Shown here piece after piece: positions 33,693-42,135 of a stretch of DNA of 64,000 bases. Each line of letters begins with the position of its first letter. The stretch's first letter is position 1. The notes beneath the pieces were generated by a model that made no database searches, was not told the DNA's origin, and was given only the letters and a program-made list of their open reading frames with translations. This DNA comes from JAEZJZ01 sp050949055 (GTDB lineage: Bacteria; Bacillota; UBA994; UBA5500), in contig JBMNFA010000001.1 of NCBI GenBank assembly GCA_050949055.1, positions 868,001 through 932,000 of the forward strand, read 5' to 3'. The position numbers and the translations under genes were made by a program.

Positions 33693-35015
33693 CTAGCACG
33701 ATTTCAAAGACAGCTCTACCACCGTGTCCAGCTGATCCGGTAACGGATAGGTCAAGTGCTCGGGGCTGCCGAAGTTGAGGAACAGACAGTCGCTGAACTC
33801 AAAGGTGTTCCAGGGGCTAATCAGACGTAACTCCGAGCCGTCCCTAAGCAGCCGCGCCCGCTGCACTCTGCCTCGCAGCCCTGGCAACGCCAGTGGCCCA
33901 ATGCTGCCTTGCAGTACATGGGCATACAGCTTGTCTTCACGCTGCGTGTAATACCCCCATTCGGGCTTGGGCAGCTCGGCCTTGCCGCAGCCATAGATGC
34001 TGTCGCCATTAAGCCTGATCCACTCTCCTATCTCCCGCAGTAATTGCGAAGCCTGGGGCGGAAACTCTCCTTTGGCGCTGGGGCCGACGTTGAGAATCAT
34101 ATTGCCATTCTTGCTGACACATTCAACCAGTTTGCGCACGATCAAGCTGGCAGGCTTATAGCTTTGGTCAGCGGCAGCGTAGCCCCAGCTGTTGTTCATG
34201 GTGATGCAGGCTTCCCACGGCACGGCGTGACCAGACTGGTCAACAATTCCTTGGGGCGGCACGATCTGCTCCGGCGATGCAAAATCGCCTGCATACGGGT
34301 TTGGATTAGCTGTACGGATGCTGCCAGCGCTTTCCCCACTGGCCTCCAGCCGGTTGTCTATGATCACCTGGGGCTGCAGGCTGCGCACCATGCTCACCAA
34401 TTCGCTGGCGCGCCATTTATCCCCCACCATCTGATCGTAGGAGAAATCAAACCACAAGATGTCCAGCTGGCCGTAGTTGGTGCATAGTTCCCTCACCTGG
34501 CCGTGCAAATAGTCCAGGTAGCGAGTGAAGTCATGGGTAAGGCCCTGGTACTCCGGATTGTCCCGCATGGGATGATGCCGATCGCCAAAGTGCGGATAAT
34601 CCGGGTGATGCCAATCCAACAGCGAGTAGTACAGCCCCACCCGCAGCCCTTCTTCCCTGAAAGCCGACAAGAACTCAGCCACCAGGTCGCGTCCCGCTGG
34701 CGTTTTGGTCGCCTTGTAGTCGGTGTAGGCGCTATCAAACAGGCAGAAACCATCATGATGCTTGGCTGTTAGCACCGCATACTTCATCCCGGCGGCTTTG
34801 GCTGCCTTGGCCCAGGCACGCGGGTTGTAGTGCACCGGGTTGAATTCCTGAAAGTATGACTGATAATCCCGCTTGCTGAGCCGCTCGTTGCTCATCACCC
34901 ACTCGCCCCGGGCTGGGATGGCGTACAGTCCAAAATGGATGAACAGCCCGAAGCGAGCCTGCCGGAACCATTGGGTCCGCCGGTTTCTTTCTTCAACTAC
35001 CGAGTACATCTTCAT
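33693..35015 (-). CDS. Alpha-L-fucosidase, glycoside hydrolase family 29
   Basis: The ATG at 35015 has AAGAGGTGAC upstream and begins the family's N-terminal barrel (FRQARFGLFIHFGLYAIPARGEW). The 440-residue enzyme shows further GH29 motifs: KYAVLTAKHHDGFCLFDS, LRVGLYYSLLDWHHPDY and QLDILWFDFSYDQ, in which the Asp after Trp-Phe (near residue 194) is the expected nucleophile. It removes terminal fucose from glycans. No signal peptide is seen, so it is cytoplasmic. Fucosidases are uncommon in sulfate-reducing or acetogenic clostridia, so the gene may have been acquired. The upstream region is shared with a divergent MATE gene. Confidence 0.9.
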   Translation of the reverse strand: MKMYSVVEERNRRTQWFRQARFGLFIHFGLYAIPARGEWVMSNERLSKRDYQSYFQEFNPVHYNPRAWAKAAKAAGMKYAVLTAKHHDGFCLFDSAYTDYKATKTPAGRDLVAEFLSAFREEGLRVGLYYSLLDWHHPDYPHFGDRHHPMRDNPEYQGLTHDFTRYLDYLHGQVRELCTNYGQLDILWFDFSYDQMVGDKWRASELVSMVRSLQPQVIIDNRLEASGESAGSIRTANPNPYAGDFASPEQIVPPQGIVDQSGHAVPWEACITMNNSWGYAAADQSYKPASLIVRKLVECVSKNGNMILNVGPSAKGEFPPQASQLLREIGEWIRLNGDSIYGCGKAELPKPEWGYYTQREDKLYAHVLQGSIGPLALPGLRGRVQRARLLRDGSELRLISPWNTFEFSDCLFLNFGSPEHLTYPLPDQLDTVVELSLKSC

Positions 35016-35256
35016 GTCACCTCTTACAAGAGGCCGGTGGGCATGGGGGTTCCCACAGCTAGGAATCGCCACCGGTCCATCCATACTCACTCCTGCGCCT
35101 AGTATTCGCCAGATGACGACCATACCCTGCCAGGTGTGCAGCGCGGCAGCTGCAGACTCCTTCCTGGAAAACAAGCCATTCCCAGAATGCCCCGGCATAT
35201 CGGGGAGGAGTGGGCAAGCATCTGACGAATTCAATCATGACCGAGGGAGGATGAGT

Positions 35257-36612
35257 ATGAACAGAGACATGACCAAGGGCGACATCTTGAGAGCGCTGGC
35301 TTACTTCACCATTCCTTTGATTCTATCTGGGCTGCTGCAGCAGTGCTACCACATCGCCGACTCATTGATTGTCGGCAACCTGCTTGGCGAACATGCCCTG
35401 GCTGCCGTGGGAGTCTCCGCACCAGTGCTAAACGTTTTCATCTTTGTGGTCACCGGCTTGGTATCCGGATACATGATCCTGCTCTCCCAGTACGTTGGCG
35501 GTAAAGAGGATGCCAAAGCCTCGCGCTTGTCCAACACCTTTTTTCTGTTCGTGCTGGCCTGCGCTGGTTTAGCTGCCATCGCCGGCTTCGGACTGAAGGG
35601 CAGCATCCTCGCCGCCCTGAACACACCAGCGGAACTGCTGGAGCCGGCTAGCGGGTATCTGTCTATTGTCTTCCTGGGCGTGCCCTTCCTGGTTCTCTAT
35701 AACCTCTACAGCTCCATGCTGCGAGCCATCGGTGACAGCCGTACGCCCCTTTATTCAATCATTGTCTCCACGATTATCAACGTAGTGCTGAATGTGATTT
35801 TCACTCAGTTACTTGATTGGGGAATCAAAGGAGTAGCCGTGGCCACAGTAGTGGCGCAGTTGTTCTCCAGCCTCTTCCTCCTGTTGTTTGTCCACCGACA
35901 TCATCCCGTGTTCCGGCTGTCCTTTCGCAGGGAAACGCTGGACTTAGCTCTGCTGTGGGAATGCATCCGCTTGGGCATTCCCCGCATCATACAATCCAGC
36001 ATCTCTTCGGTTGGTTCGTTGCTGCTGCAGAACATCCGCAACTCCTTCGGCCTGGACGTGGTAACCGCAATCACCACGGCCTACAAGATCGACTCGTTGA
36101 CTATCCTGCCACTGGTCAACATTTCGGTGGCCATCTCCGTCTTCGTGGGCCAGAACGTGGGTGCCAACAATCTGACCCGGGCAAGGGAAGGTTTGAAGAG
36201 GGGCATCGCCATGAGCCTACTGGTAGCGGTCAGCATCACGACCGTCGTTGTCACTTTCGGCGGACTGTTCATGCAGGCTTTTGGCGTGTCCGACGACGTG
36301 GCCGCGCTCGGTCAGCGCTTCTTCCGCATCCTGGCGCTGTTCTACCCCATCCTGGGCCTCTGGAATGCGCTGGCCGGATTCCTGCAGGGAAACAAAGATG
36401 TCGCATTCACTTCCTTCACCCATATCGGCGCACTGGCTATCCGGGTGTTCCTCTCCTATGCTCTGGCCAGCCGTTTAGGATCGGATGTCATCGCCACCAG
36501 CGAGCTCTGCTCCTGGCTGGTTGGTGCCAGTCTCTGCTGGCTTCGCTACAGAAGCAACCGCTGGCTCAAGCTGGCTCCCGGAGTCGGACAGGCAACTGAA
36601 GCCGTGCTGTAG
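35257..36612 (+). CDS. MATE family multidrug/metabolite exporter
   Basis: The ATG at 35257 follows GAGGGAGG. The 451-residue protein has about twelve predicted helices and the MATE signature pattern (LAYFTIPLILSGLLQQCYHI, DSLIVGNLLGEHALAAVGVS, MLRAIGDSRTPLYSIIVSTI, SVFVGQNVGANN). These exporters use Na+ or H+ gradients to expel cationic drugs or metabolites. The fucosidase gene is divergent from it and 240 bp away. A distinct MATE gene lies at 46.7-48.1 kb; the two are not close copies. Confidence 0.9.
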   Translation: MNRDMTKGDILRALAYFTIPLILSGLLQQCYHIADSLIVGNLLGEHALAAVGVSAPVLNVFIFVVTGLVSGYMILLSQYVGGKEDAKASRLSNTFFLFVLACAGLAAIAGFGLKGSILAALNTPAELLEPASGYLSIVFLGVPFLVLYNLYSSMLRAIGDSRTPLYSIIVSTIINVVLNVIFTQLLDWGIKGVAVATVVAQLFSSLFLLLFVHRHHPVFRLSFRRETLDLALLWECIRLGIPRIIQSSISSVGSLLLQNIRNSFGLDVVTAITTAYKIDSLTILPLVNISVAISVFVGQNVGANNLTRAREGLKRGIAMSLLVAVSITTVVVTFGGLFMQAFGVSDDVAALGQRFFRILALFYPILGLWNALAGFLQGNKDVAFTSFTHIGALAIRVFLSYALASRLGSDVIATSELCSWLVGASLCWLRYRSNRWLKLAPGVGQATEAVL

Positions 36613-36671
36613 CCTACGAAGTCGCCGGCTTGGCAGGGATACTCTACGGCGCTTAGCTGCGACGACCCAGG

Positions 36672-37106
36672 TTATGCCTGCATCTTCTCCTGCAGGATCC
36701 GGTTCCGCTCCTCAAAGCTAACCACACGGTGGAGCTGATGCAGCATCCAAACATAGCCGAAAGGATCGGAGAAGATGGCGTTGCTCACTCCGAAATCGGC
36801 TATCTCGGTGACCGCCTGAATCTCTGTACAGCCAGCAGCAATAGCTTTGTCATAGGTCTCCTGGATATCTGGAATCAGCACATTGGCCCACATTGACTGT
36901 GGGTTGTCTGGCTTTGGCGCCAATAACTGATACTCCGAATTCTCGTCCAACAGATGAAACCTGGTGCCGTACATGGTGAAAACCGCCTCGTTCATGCCCT
37001 GCTGGTAGTTGGTCACCTCCACCCTTTCCGTATCGAAGATGCGCTCGTACAGATCTAGCGCCTTCAGACTATCGGTGACAACCATATCAATCTCCACACC
37101 TACCAT
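36672..37106 (-). CDS. VOC-fold (glyoxalase/PhnB-like) protein
   Basis: The ATG at 37106 follows AAAGGAG; the length is 144 residues. The sequence has the paired beta-alpha-beta units of the vicinal-oxygen-chelate fold: VVTDSLKALDLYERIFD at the start and FSDPFGYVWMLHQLHRVVS near the end, the latter being typical of PhnB-like proteins. This group includes metal-dependent lyases and resistance proteins, but most PhnB-like members have no known reaction. Confidence 0.8.
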   Translation of the reverse strand: MVGVEIDMVVTDSLKALDLYERIFDTERVEVTNYQQGMNEAVFTMYGTRFHLLDENSEYQLLAPKPDNPQSMWANVLIPDIQETYDKAIAAGCTEIQAVTEIADFGVSNAIFSDPFGYVWMLHQLHRVVSFEERNRILQEKMQA

Positions 37107-37452
37107 TGTCTCTTCGCTCCTTTCATACACCTCGTTGTTTCCTGATCGTCCTGCTTGGCTTCTGGTATTCAACAACGGTAATAGCTTTCCTCCCCTGCCC
37201 AGCACCCATCACTCCGCGGACAAGAACGCAGCCAGGGGCCAAGTGACTCCTGGTATTGCTCAAGGTTCTGACAGGGAGAAGCGAGGCCGGTTTCAAAAGC
37301 GCCAGCTGATCACGCTGGCGCTCGCTCCCCAGTAGAAGCCCCTCAGGTGGTCGCCCGAAACGCTCATAGCATCTCGCCTTCAACTTGGGACCCCTCACAG
37401 GCGGTCGTCGGCCCATTCTGTCGCCGGATACTAAGTACTCCAGTCATTTAGC
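37107..37452. other. Intergenic, nothing recognised
   Basis: About 345 bases. Short frames exist on both strands but lack ribosome sites and recognisable motifs. No hairpin with a T-run is evident. Confidence 0.4.
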
Positions 37453-37809
37453 TCAGTTACTGATCAACGCGACCTGCCACTCCTGTTCCTTAAAGCCCAC
37501 CAGCACCACCCCGTTACCCACCAACAACGGCCGTTTCATCAACATGCCGTCACTGGCCAACAGCTCCAGTTGTTCGTTCTCTGTCATCTGCGGCAGTCTA
37601 TCCTTCAACTGCAGTGCCCGGTACTGCGCGCCGCTGGTGTTCCAGAACCGCTTGGTTGGTAGTCCGCTCTCCTCAATCCAAGCGCGCAGCTGCTCCGCTG
37701 TCGGACGCTCGGTCTTGATATCTCGATACAGATAGGTTATTCCGTGGTCATCCAGCCACTTCTTTGCCTTGCGGCAGGTGATTCAAGTTGGATAGCAGAA
37801 AAACAGCAT
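37453..37809 (-). CDS. ArsC/Spx-like thioredoxin-fold protein with in-frame UGA at the redox site (selenoprotein candidate)
   Basis: From the ATG at 37809 (AGGAGG seven bases upstream) the frame encodes 118 residues, the normal length of this family, if the TGA at 37783-37785 is read as selenocysteine. The start reads LFFCYPT-UGA-ITCRKAKKWL. Ordinary members have YPxCxTCRKAKxWL, so the UGA replaces the first cysteine of the CxxC pair precisely. The rest is intact: YLYRDIKTERPT, SGLPTKRFWNTSG, LLASDGMLMKRPLLV and VLVGFKEQEW. Family members are arsenate reductases, regulators such as Spx, or uncharacterised reductases. Two short hairpins follow the UGA but neither is an ideal SECIS. A nonsense mutation at exactly that codon is less likely. 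Confidence 0.85.
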
Positions 37810-38007
37810 AGACATACCTCCTGGATAAATGATCTACCTCAGCTGGATTCGCCGCAACGCTCGCTGGCACCTGCCGAGCGATGCAACCAACGGGATCGCA
37901 TGGCTAGGCAGGAGTTATGCAGCATGGTCAGAATAAGTGTGGTAAGTATGCCACCGCAGGTGCTGGTAGCCTGCCGCAATTCAAGATGTAAAGGAGCGCT
38001 GGTTTAG

Positions 38008-38424
38008 GTGAGACAAGTGAGGATAACGTCTGGTGAGTATTCATTCCTCGCCCAGCTGGAGGAGGAAAAGGCGCCCAAGACCTGTGCAGCGTTTTTGGAA
38101 ATGCTGCCGCTGAGAGAGAAGGCGATTCACGTCCGTTGGAGCGGTGAAGGGATTTGGATTCCTTATGGGGAGAAAAGGATGAGCATCCCGTTTGAGAACA
38201 ACACCAGCCACCCCAGCAAAGGCGAGGTCCTGCTTTATCCGGGGGGCATCAGCGAGATGGAGATCGTGTTTCCCTATGGCTGGTTCTGTTTTGCCAGTAC
38301 CGTAGGCCAGTTGGCGGGTAACCATTTCATGACCATCAAGGATGATCTGGACCGATTCGGGGAACTCGGCAGAAAGGTGCTCTGGGAAGGCGCTCAAGAG
38401 TTGCGCATCGAGTTGGTAGAGTAA
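38008..38424 (+). CDS. DUF3830 family (cyclophilin-like fold) protein
   Basis: The GTG at 38008 follows AAGGAG; the length is 138 residues. It matches the DUF3830 pattern with EEKAPKTCAAFLEMLPL near the start, GEVLLYPGG in the middle and FASTVGQLAGNHFMTI near the end. The fold is cyclophilin-like, and relatives are found near peptidases and amidohydrolases, but no activity is known. A strong terminator follows the stop, so it is a single-gene unit. Confidence 0.8.
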   Translation: MRQVRITSGEYSFLAQLEEEKAPKTCAAFLEMLPLREKAIHVRWSGEGIWIPYGEKRMSIPFENNTSHPSKGEVLLYPGGISEMEIVFPYGWFCFASTVGQLAGNHFMTIKDDLDRFGELGRKVLWEGAQELRIELVE

Positions 38425-38443
38425 GAGCAATGCAGCAGGAAAC

Positions 38444-38480
38444 AACGCCGCCAGGACTCTGTCCTCGCGGCGTTCACTTT
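38444..38480 (+). terminator. Terminator after the DUF3830 gene
   Basis: Outer stem AACGCCGC / GCGGCGTT and inner stem AGGAC / GTCCT form one long hairpin (38444-38474), followed by CACTTTTAC. Confidence 0.75.
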
Positions 38481-38521
38481 TACTGCATGTAGGAGATAGG
38501 GGGTCAAGGATCATCCCCTGC

Positions 38522-39130
38522 TCAGCCGACCAGATAGTTCGCCTCCACCAACGCCGCTCCCAGCAACGCGACCAGCGTCAGCAATCCAAGCGCTTTCTCG
38601 GTGCTAGAGAAGCTTATGTCCCGCAGCTTGTGCACCTCTGCCCATTCTTTGGCGGGAAACGTCTTGGAGACAAATAGCGACTTGGGCAAGGTCACCGCAC
38701 AGGCTAGAGCGTATGCAGTGGTTTCCCACAGCCCCACTCGCAGAAACTGGATGTTTGCTTCTGCCACACTGGCAAACGGAACCTCAAACCCGTTGGTCCC
38801 GGCGAGCCACCCGATGGTCACCCCTTGGAGGAGCAACGCCAGTAACCCCGGGGTCAACCAGCCGAAACGAACGAAGACGTTGCCGACAACGATGATCAAC
38901 GTAACTAGCGTATTGCTGACCACGATAAACAGGAAAGTGCTCAACCAGCCCCCGACCGCCGCGTCCGACGGCGGCACGCTGGGCGCATCCACCCACGCCC
39001 CCGGATTGGTCAAATAGCCCAGCCCAAAAGTGAGCCATAGCACAGCCTGAAACAGCAGCCACACAACCACTGCCCTCCGTAGAGGTTCCATCTCAGGCAG
39101 CTTGTGCAGCCATTTTCCACCGGTCGTCAT
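38522..39130 (-). CDS. Membrane protein, possibly SpoIIM-like
   Basis: The ATG at 39130 follows GAGGTGG. The 202-residue protein has about five predicted helices. The segment WLSTFLFIVVSNTLVTLIIV followed by GVTIGWLAGTNGFEVPFAS resembles stage II sporulation protein M and related DUF95 proteins, in which a helix with a conserved Asn precedes a glycine-rich loop. The match is by eye and moderate. A 43-codon frame overlaps its start and may be translationally coupled. Confidence 0.55.
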   Translation of the reverse strand: MTTGGKWLHKLPEMEPLRRAVVVWLLFQAVLWLTFGLGYLTNPGAWVDAPSVPPSDAAVGGWLSTFLFIVVSNTLVTLIIVVGNVFVRFGWLTPGLLALLLQGVTIGWLAGTNGFEVPFASVAEANIQFLRVGLWETTAYALACAVTLPKSLFVSKTFPAKEWAEVHKLRDISFSSTEKALGLLTLVALLGAALVEANYLVG

Positions 39131-39224
39131 CACTCAACACCACCTCTGTGTAGTCAGTCATGGTCGTCTTTTTGGCCAGATAACTGCGCACCACAACCGT
39201 TATCTCACCAATCGTCTCCATCAT
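39093..39224 (-). CDS. Possible small upstream protein
   Basis: A 43-codon frame (METIGEITVVVRSYLAKK...) starts with ATG at 39224 and overlaps the start of the membrane protein by 38 bases. Composition is protein-like, with an amphipathic beginning and an acidic end (LSDDDRWKMA). No good ribosome site is present, so it is only a candidate. Confidence 0.3.
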   Translation of the reverse strand: MMETIGEITVVVRSYLAKKTTMTDYTEVVLSDDDRWKMAAQAA

Positions 39225-39284
39225 TCCATAGGTCGCTATCAAATCCCTGCAAGAAACCAAAAGACTTATTGACTGATCTATCGG

Positions 39285-39313
39285 TTGCCTTCCTCCCCTA
39301 GGACCGCTATAAT
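39285..39313 (+). promoter_or_regulatory. Sigma-A promoter for the ABC operon
   Basis: TTGCCT (39285-39290), 17 bases, TATAAT (39308-39313). It lies about 135 bp before the first gene and directly ahead of the structured leader. Confidence 0.75.
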
Positions 39314-39319
39314 GTTCTT

Positions 39320-39424
39320 GAATTCACATAGTGTCGGTCCTGACGATTTGGGTACGCCCGGATGGAAAGGCGACGGGGAAACGAAGGATTAGTTTACCGC
39401 GCCTTTTTGGGCGTGGTTTTTTGT
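39320..39424 (+). promoter_or_regulatory. Structured 5' leader with intrinsic terminator, riboswitch candidate
   Basis: Between promoter and first gene lie about 75 bases rich in G/A-runs and potential pairings (GGGTACGCCC, GGATGGAAAGGCGACGGGG), then a terminator: stem CCGCGCC / GGGCGTGG with a T-rich loop and six Ts (39397-39422). The ribosome site of the first gene comes 15 bases later. This layout is that of a transcription-attenuating riboswitch or protein-controlled leader. I cannot assign a class; it is not a TPP, T-box or cobalamin leader. The ABC operon downstream suggests that it senses the transported compound. Confidence 0.55.
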
Positions 39425-39448
39425 TGGAACCGGAAAGGAGGGTGTTGC

Positions 39449-39712
39449 GTGGAAAACAGAATATCCATCGTCAGCATAATCATCGAGGATACGGAGGTGG
39501 CCGCGGAAGTAAACGAACTGCTCCATGTCTTTGGTCAGTACATCATCGGCCGGCTGGGTATTCCCTATCGGGAACGGGAGGTAGCTATCATCTGCATTGT
39601 GATGGATGCACCGGGAGATGTGATCAGTGCACTCTCAGGTAAGCTTGGGATGCTAAACGGGGTCACTGCCAAGACGACTGTAGCCAAGCAAAAGCGTATG
39701 AAAGAAGGATAG
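39449..39712 (+). CDS. TM1266-like small ACT-fold regulator-type protein
   Basis: The GTG at 39449 follows AAAGGAGG; the length is 87 residues. The sequence (RISIVSIIIEDTEVAAEVNELL, FGQYIIGRLGIPYREREVAI, LSGKLGMLNGVTAKTTVAK) matches the TM1266 family, ferredoxin-fold proteins related to the C-terminal domain of NikR and often encoded with [FeFe]-hydrogenase maturation genes. Here it is the first gene of an ABC transporter operon, two bases before the binding-protein gene. It probably senses a ligand, but no DNA-binding part is present. Confidence 0.75.
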   Translation: MENRISIVSIIIEDTEVAAEVNELLHVFGQYIIGRLGIPYREREVAIICIVMDAPGDVISALSGKLGMLNGVTAKTTVAKQKRMKEG

Positions 39713-39714
39713 AC

Positions 39715-40695
39715 ATGAAAAGAATATTGCCCACGTTGCTAGCACTGGCCCTCACTGCCGTCATGTTGGTTGGCTGTCAGACGCAGCAACCGGTGGCAGA
39801 CGTTCCCCTGGAGATTCGCGTCGGCGGACTAAAAGGACCCACCTCGATGGGCATGGTGCGATTGATGGAGGCGGCTGAAAAGGGCGAGGCAGCCAACAGT
39901 TACTCGTTCAACATCTATGGTTCTGCCGACGAGGTGACGCCAAAACTGATCCAGGGTGAACTGGACATTGTCGCGGTACCAGCCAACCTGGCGTCAGTGC
40001 TATACAATAATACCGCTGGCGCAATCAAGCTCTTGGCGATCAACACCTTGGGAGTAACCTATATCGTTGAACAGGGTGAGCAAGTCCATTCTCTTGCCGA
40101 CCTGAAGGGAAAGACAATTTATGCTTCTGGGAAAGGTTCTATACCTGAATACACATTGCGGTTTCTACTCGCCGAACATGGGATTGACCCCGATAAGGAT
40201 GTCACCTTTAGCTGGAAATCGGAACCGGGCGAGATAGTCGCCCTGTTGGCTCAGAACCAAGACGCGGTCGCCATGCTGCCACAACCCTATGTCACGGTAG
40301 CCCAGACACAGCTGCAGGATTTGCGCATTGCTGTCAACCTGACTGAGACGTGGGACGACCTGGGAAACGGCAGCACCCTAATCACTGGTGTGCTGGTTGT
40401 TAGGACAGAGTTCGCCGATGCTCACCCAGAACGACTGGCTGCTTTCCTGGATGAGTACAGAGCCTCCACCGAATACGTGAATGCCCATATTCCCGAGGCC
40501 GCGCAACTAGTTGAGAAGTTTGGCATTGTGCCAGCGGCAATTGCCGAGAAGGCTCTCCCCTACTGCAACATCACCTATCTGGCAGGGGCCGATATGCGGC
40601 CGATGATGCAAGGATACTTGCAGGTGCTGTTTGCCCAGAACCCCAAGGCCATAGGTGGCGCGGTGCCTGACGACGGTTTCTACTATGTTAAGTAG
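39715..40695 (+). CDS. ABC transporter substrate-binding lipoprotein, NitT/TauT type
   Basis: The 326-residue lipoprotein has a signal with the lipobox MLVGC (Cys22). The mature part follows the NMT1/SsuA-like fold: IRVGGLKGPTSMGMVRLM, GSADEVTPKLIQGELDIVAV (ligand region), LADLKGKTIYASGKGS and LVVRTEFADAHPERLAAFLDEY. Members bind nitrate, sulfonates, thiamine precursors or other small molecules. It forms an operon with the permease (11-bp overlap) and the ATPase. The ligand cannot be read from the sequence; the leader RNA may help. Confidence 0.88.
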   Translation: MKRILPTLLALALTAVMLVGCQTQQPVADVPLEIRVGGLKGPTSMGMVRLMEAAEKGEAANSYSFNIYGSADEVTPKLIQGELDIVAVPANLASVLYNNTAGAIKLLAINTLGVTYIVEQGEQVHSLADLKGKTIYASGKGSIPEYTLRFLLAEHGIDPDKDVTFSWKSEPGEIVALLAQNQDAVAMLPQPYVTVAQTQLQDLRIAVNLTETWDDLGNGSTLITGVLVVRTEFADAHPERLAAFLDEYRASTEYVNAHIPEAAQLVEKFGIVPAAIAEKALPYCNITYLAGADMRPMMQGYLQVLFAQNPKAIGGAVPDDGFYYVK

Positions 40696-41437
40696 ACAAC
40701 GCTGGGAGAAAGCAGGCGCGGTAGTGTTTGCGCTGGCAATCTGGCAGATAGGCGCAATGCTGCTGAGGCAGGATTTGTTGCTGGTTGCGCCGACTACTGT
40801 AGCCCAAAGACTGGTCAGCCTCTTTGCGGAGGACGACTTCTTGCGCACAATCAGCTTCTCCTGCAAGCGGATAGCCTCCGGCTTCTTGCTGGCGTTACTT
40901 TTTGGCAGCATGCTGGCGGCAGCTGCCGGAAGAATACGCCTAGTGGAAGTTGTTCTGGAACCATTTGTTGCCGCGATCAAGTCAGTGCCAGTGGCTTCGT
41001 TCATCATCCTTTGCCTAATTTGGCTTAGCTCCAGCAGCCTGGCAGTGTTTATCGCTTGGTTGATGGCGTTCCCGATTATCTACACCAACGTCTTGCAGGG
41101 AATCAGGAGCACAGACCGCAAACTGCTGGAGATGGCCGAGGTATTCCGGGTCGGCTGGCTAAAGAGGATGAGGTACATCCACCTGCCACACCTGAAGCCC
41201 TATCTAGTCTCTGCCTGCAGCGTGGCGGTAGGCCTGTCGTGGAAAGCGGGTGTGGCAGCTGAAGTGATCGGCATTCCCGACGGCTCCATAGGCGAAAAGC
41301 TCTACCAGGCCAAGGTCTATTTGAGCACCAGTGACTTGTTCGCCTGGACAGCCGTAATCGTCGTGGTCAGCATCGTGTTTGAAAAGCTGTTCTTGTTGCT
41401 GCTGCGGAGGCTGTTCTTAGGATTGGAGAGATGGTAG
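40685..41437 (+). CDS. ABC transporter permease, NitT/TauT type
   Basis: The ATG at 40685 overlaps the end of the binding-protein gene. The 250-residue protein has about six helices and the BPD_transp_1 EAA loop (EMAEVFRVGWLKRMRYIHLPHL), which docks with the ATPase. The SVPVASFIILCLIWL segment is typical of SsuC/TauC/ThiX-like permeases. The ATPase gene follows with start and stop intertwined. It forms the membrane channel of the importer. Confidence 0.9.
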   Translation: MLSRQRWEKAGAVVFALAIWQIGAMLLRQDLLLVAPTTVAQRLVSLFAEDDFLRTISFSCKRIASGFLLALLFGSMLAAAAGRIRLVEVVLEPFVAAIKSVPVASFIILCLIWLSSSSLAVFIAWLMAFPIIYTNVLQGIRSTDRKLLEMAEVFRVGWLKRMRYIHLPHLKPYLVSACSVAVGLSWKAGVAAEVIGIPDGSIGEKLYQAKVYLSTSDLFAWTAVIVVVSIVFEKLFLLLLRRLFLGLERW

Positions 41438-41439
41438 AG

Positions 41440-42036
41440 ATGGATATCGCAGTCTCGGATCTCACTAAGAGCTTTGGCTCCCAGCTGGTGTTGGACCGCT
41501 TCAGCGCTACTTTTCGGGGCGGGAAGGCTACCTGCATCATGGGACCCTCCGGCTGTGGCAAGACAACGCTGTTAAATATCCTGATGGGGTTGGTACAGCC
41601 GGACAGCGGTCAGATTAGGGGGATAGAGCAGAGAGCGATGAGCGCAGTCTTCCAGGAAGATCGGCTTTGCGAGGGCTTCAATGCCATTTCTAACGTGCGC
41701 TTGGTGAGCAACAGAGGTATTCGACATCAGCAGATCATCCAGCACCTAGAGATCGTCGGCCTCAAGGACAGCTTGGCCAAGCCAGTCAGCGAGCTCAGCG
41801 GCGGCATGCGACGCAGAGTAGCGATTGTCCGGGCCATGCTGGCCCCCAGTGAGATCGTGTTTCTCGATGAACCCTTCAAAGGCCTCGATGAAGCAACCAA
41901 GCAGGCGACCATGCGGTATGTTAAGGACAACACCCAAACCAAGACGGTGATTATGGTAAGCCACAGCCTGGAGGAGGCGCGGGAATTTGGTGCCCAACTA
42001 ATAGTGATGCCAGCGCCTCCAGGCAACCTGAGATGA
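41440..42036 (+). CDS. ABC transporter ATP-binding protein, NitT/TauT type
   Basis: The ATG at 41440 is best spaced from GGAGAG; the ATG at 41431 overlaps the permease stop. The 198-residue ATPase has Walker A MGPSGCGKTTLL, the signature motif VSELSGGMRRRVAIVRAM, Walker B EIVFLDEPFKGLD and the switch histidine MVSHSLEEA. It is shorter than the usual 240-260 residues of this group: the Q-loop region is compressed (MSAVFQEDRLCEGFN). A strong terminator follows. It powers import by the preceding two subunits. Confidence 0.9.
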   Translation: MDIAVSDLTKSFGSQLVLDRFSATFRGGKATCIMGPSGCGKTTLLNILMGLVQPDSGQIRGIEQRAMSAVFQEDRLCEGFNAISNVRLVSNRGIRHQQIIQHLEIVGLKDSLAKPVSELSGGMRRRVAIVRAMLAPSEIVFLDEPFKGLDEATKQATMRYVKDNTQTKTVIMVSHSLEEAREFGAQLIVMPAPPGNLR

Positions 42037-42079
42037 CGATGGCTGTCTAGCGGACAAGACAACCACAGAGACTGAACAA

Positions 42080-42120
42080 GATGGCGGTATTGGGAGACTG
42101 CTCCCAACACCGCCATCTGA
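42080..42120 (+). terminator. Terminator of the ABC operon
   Basis: Outer stem GATGGCGGT / ACCGCCATC and inner stem TTGGGAG / CTCCCAA form one near-perfect hairpin (42080-42117). There is no T-run; it lies between convergent genes and may serve both. Confidence 0.65.
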
Positions 42121-42135
42121 CACTATCCCAGATCT

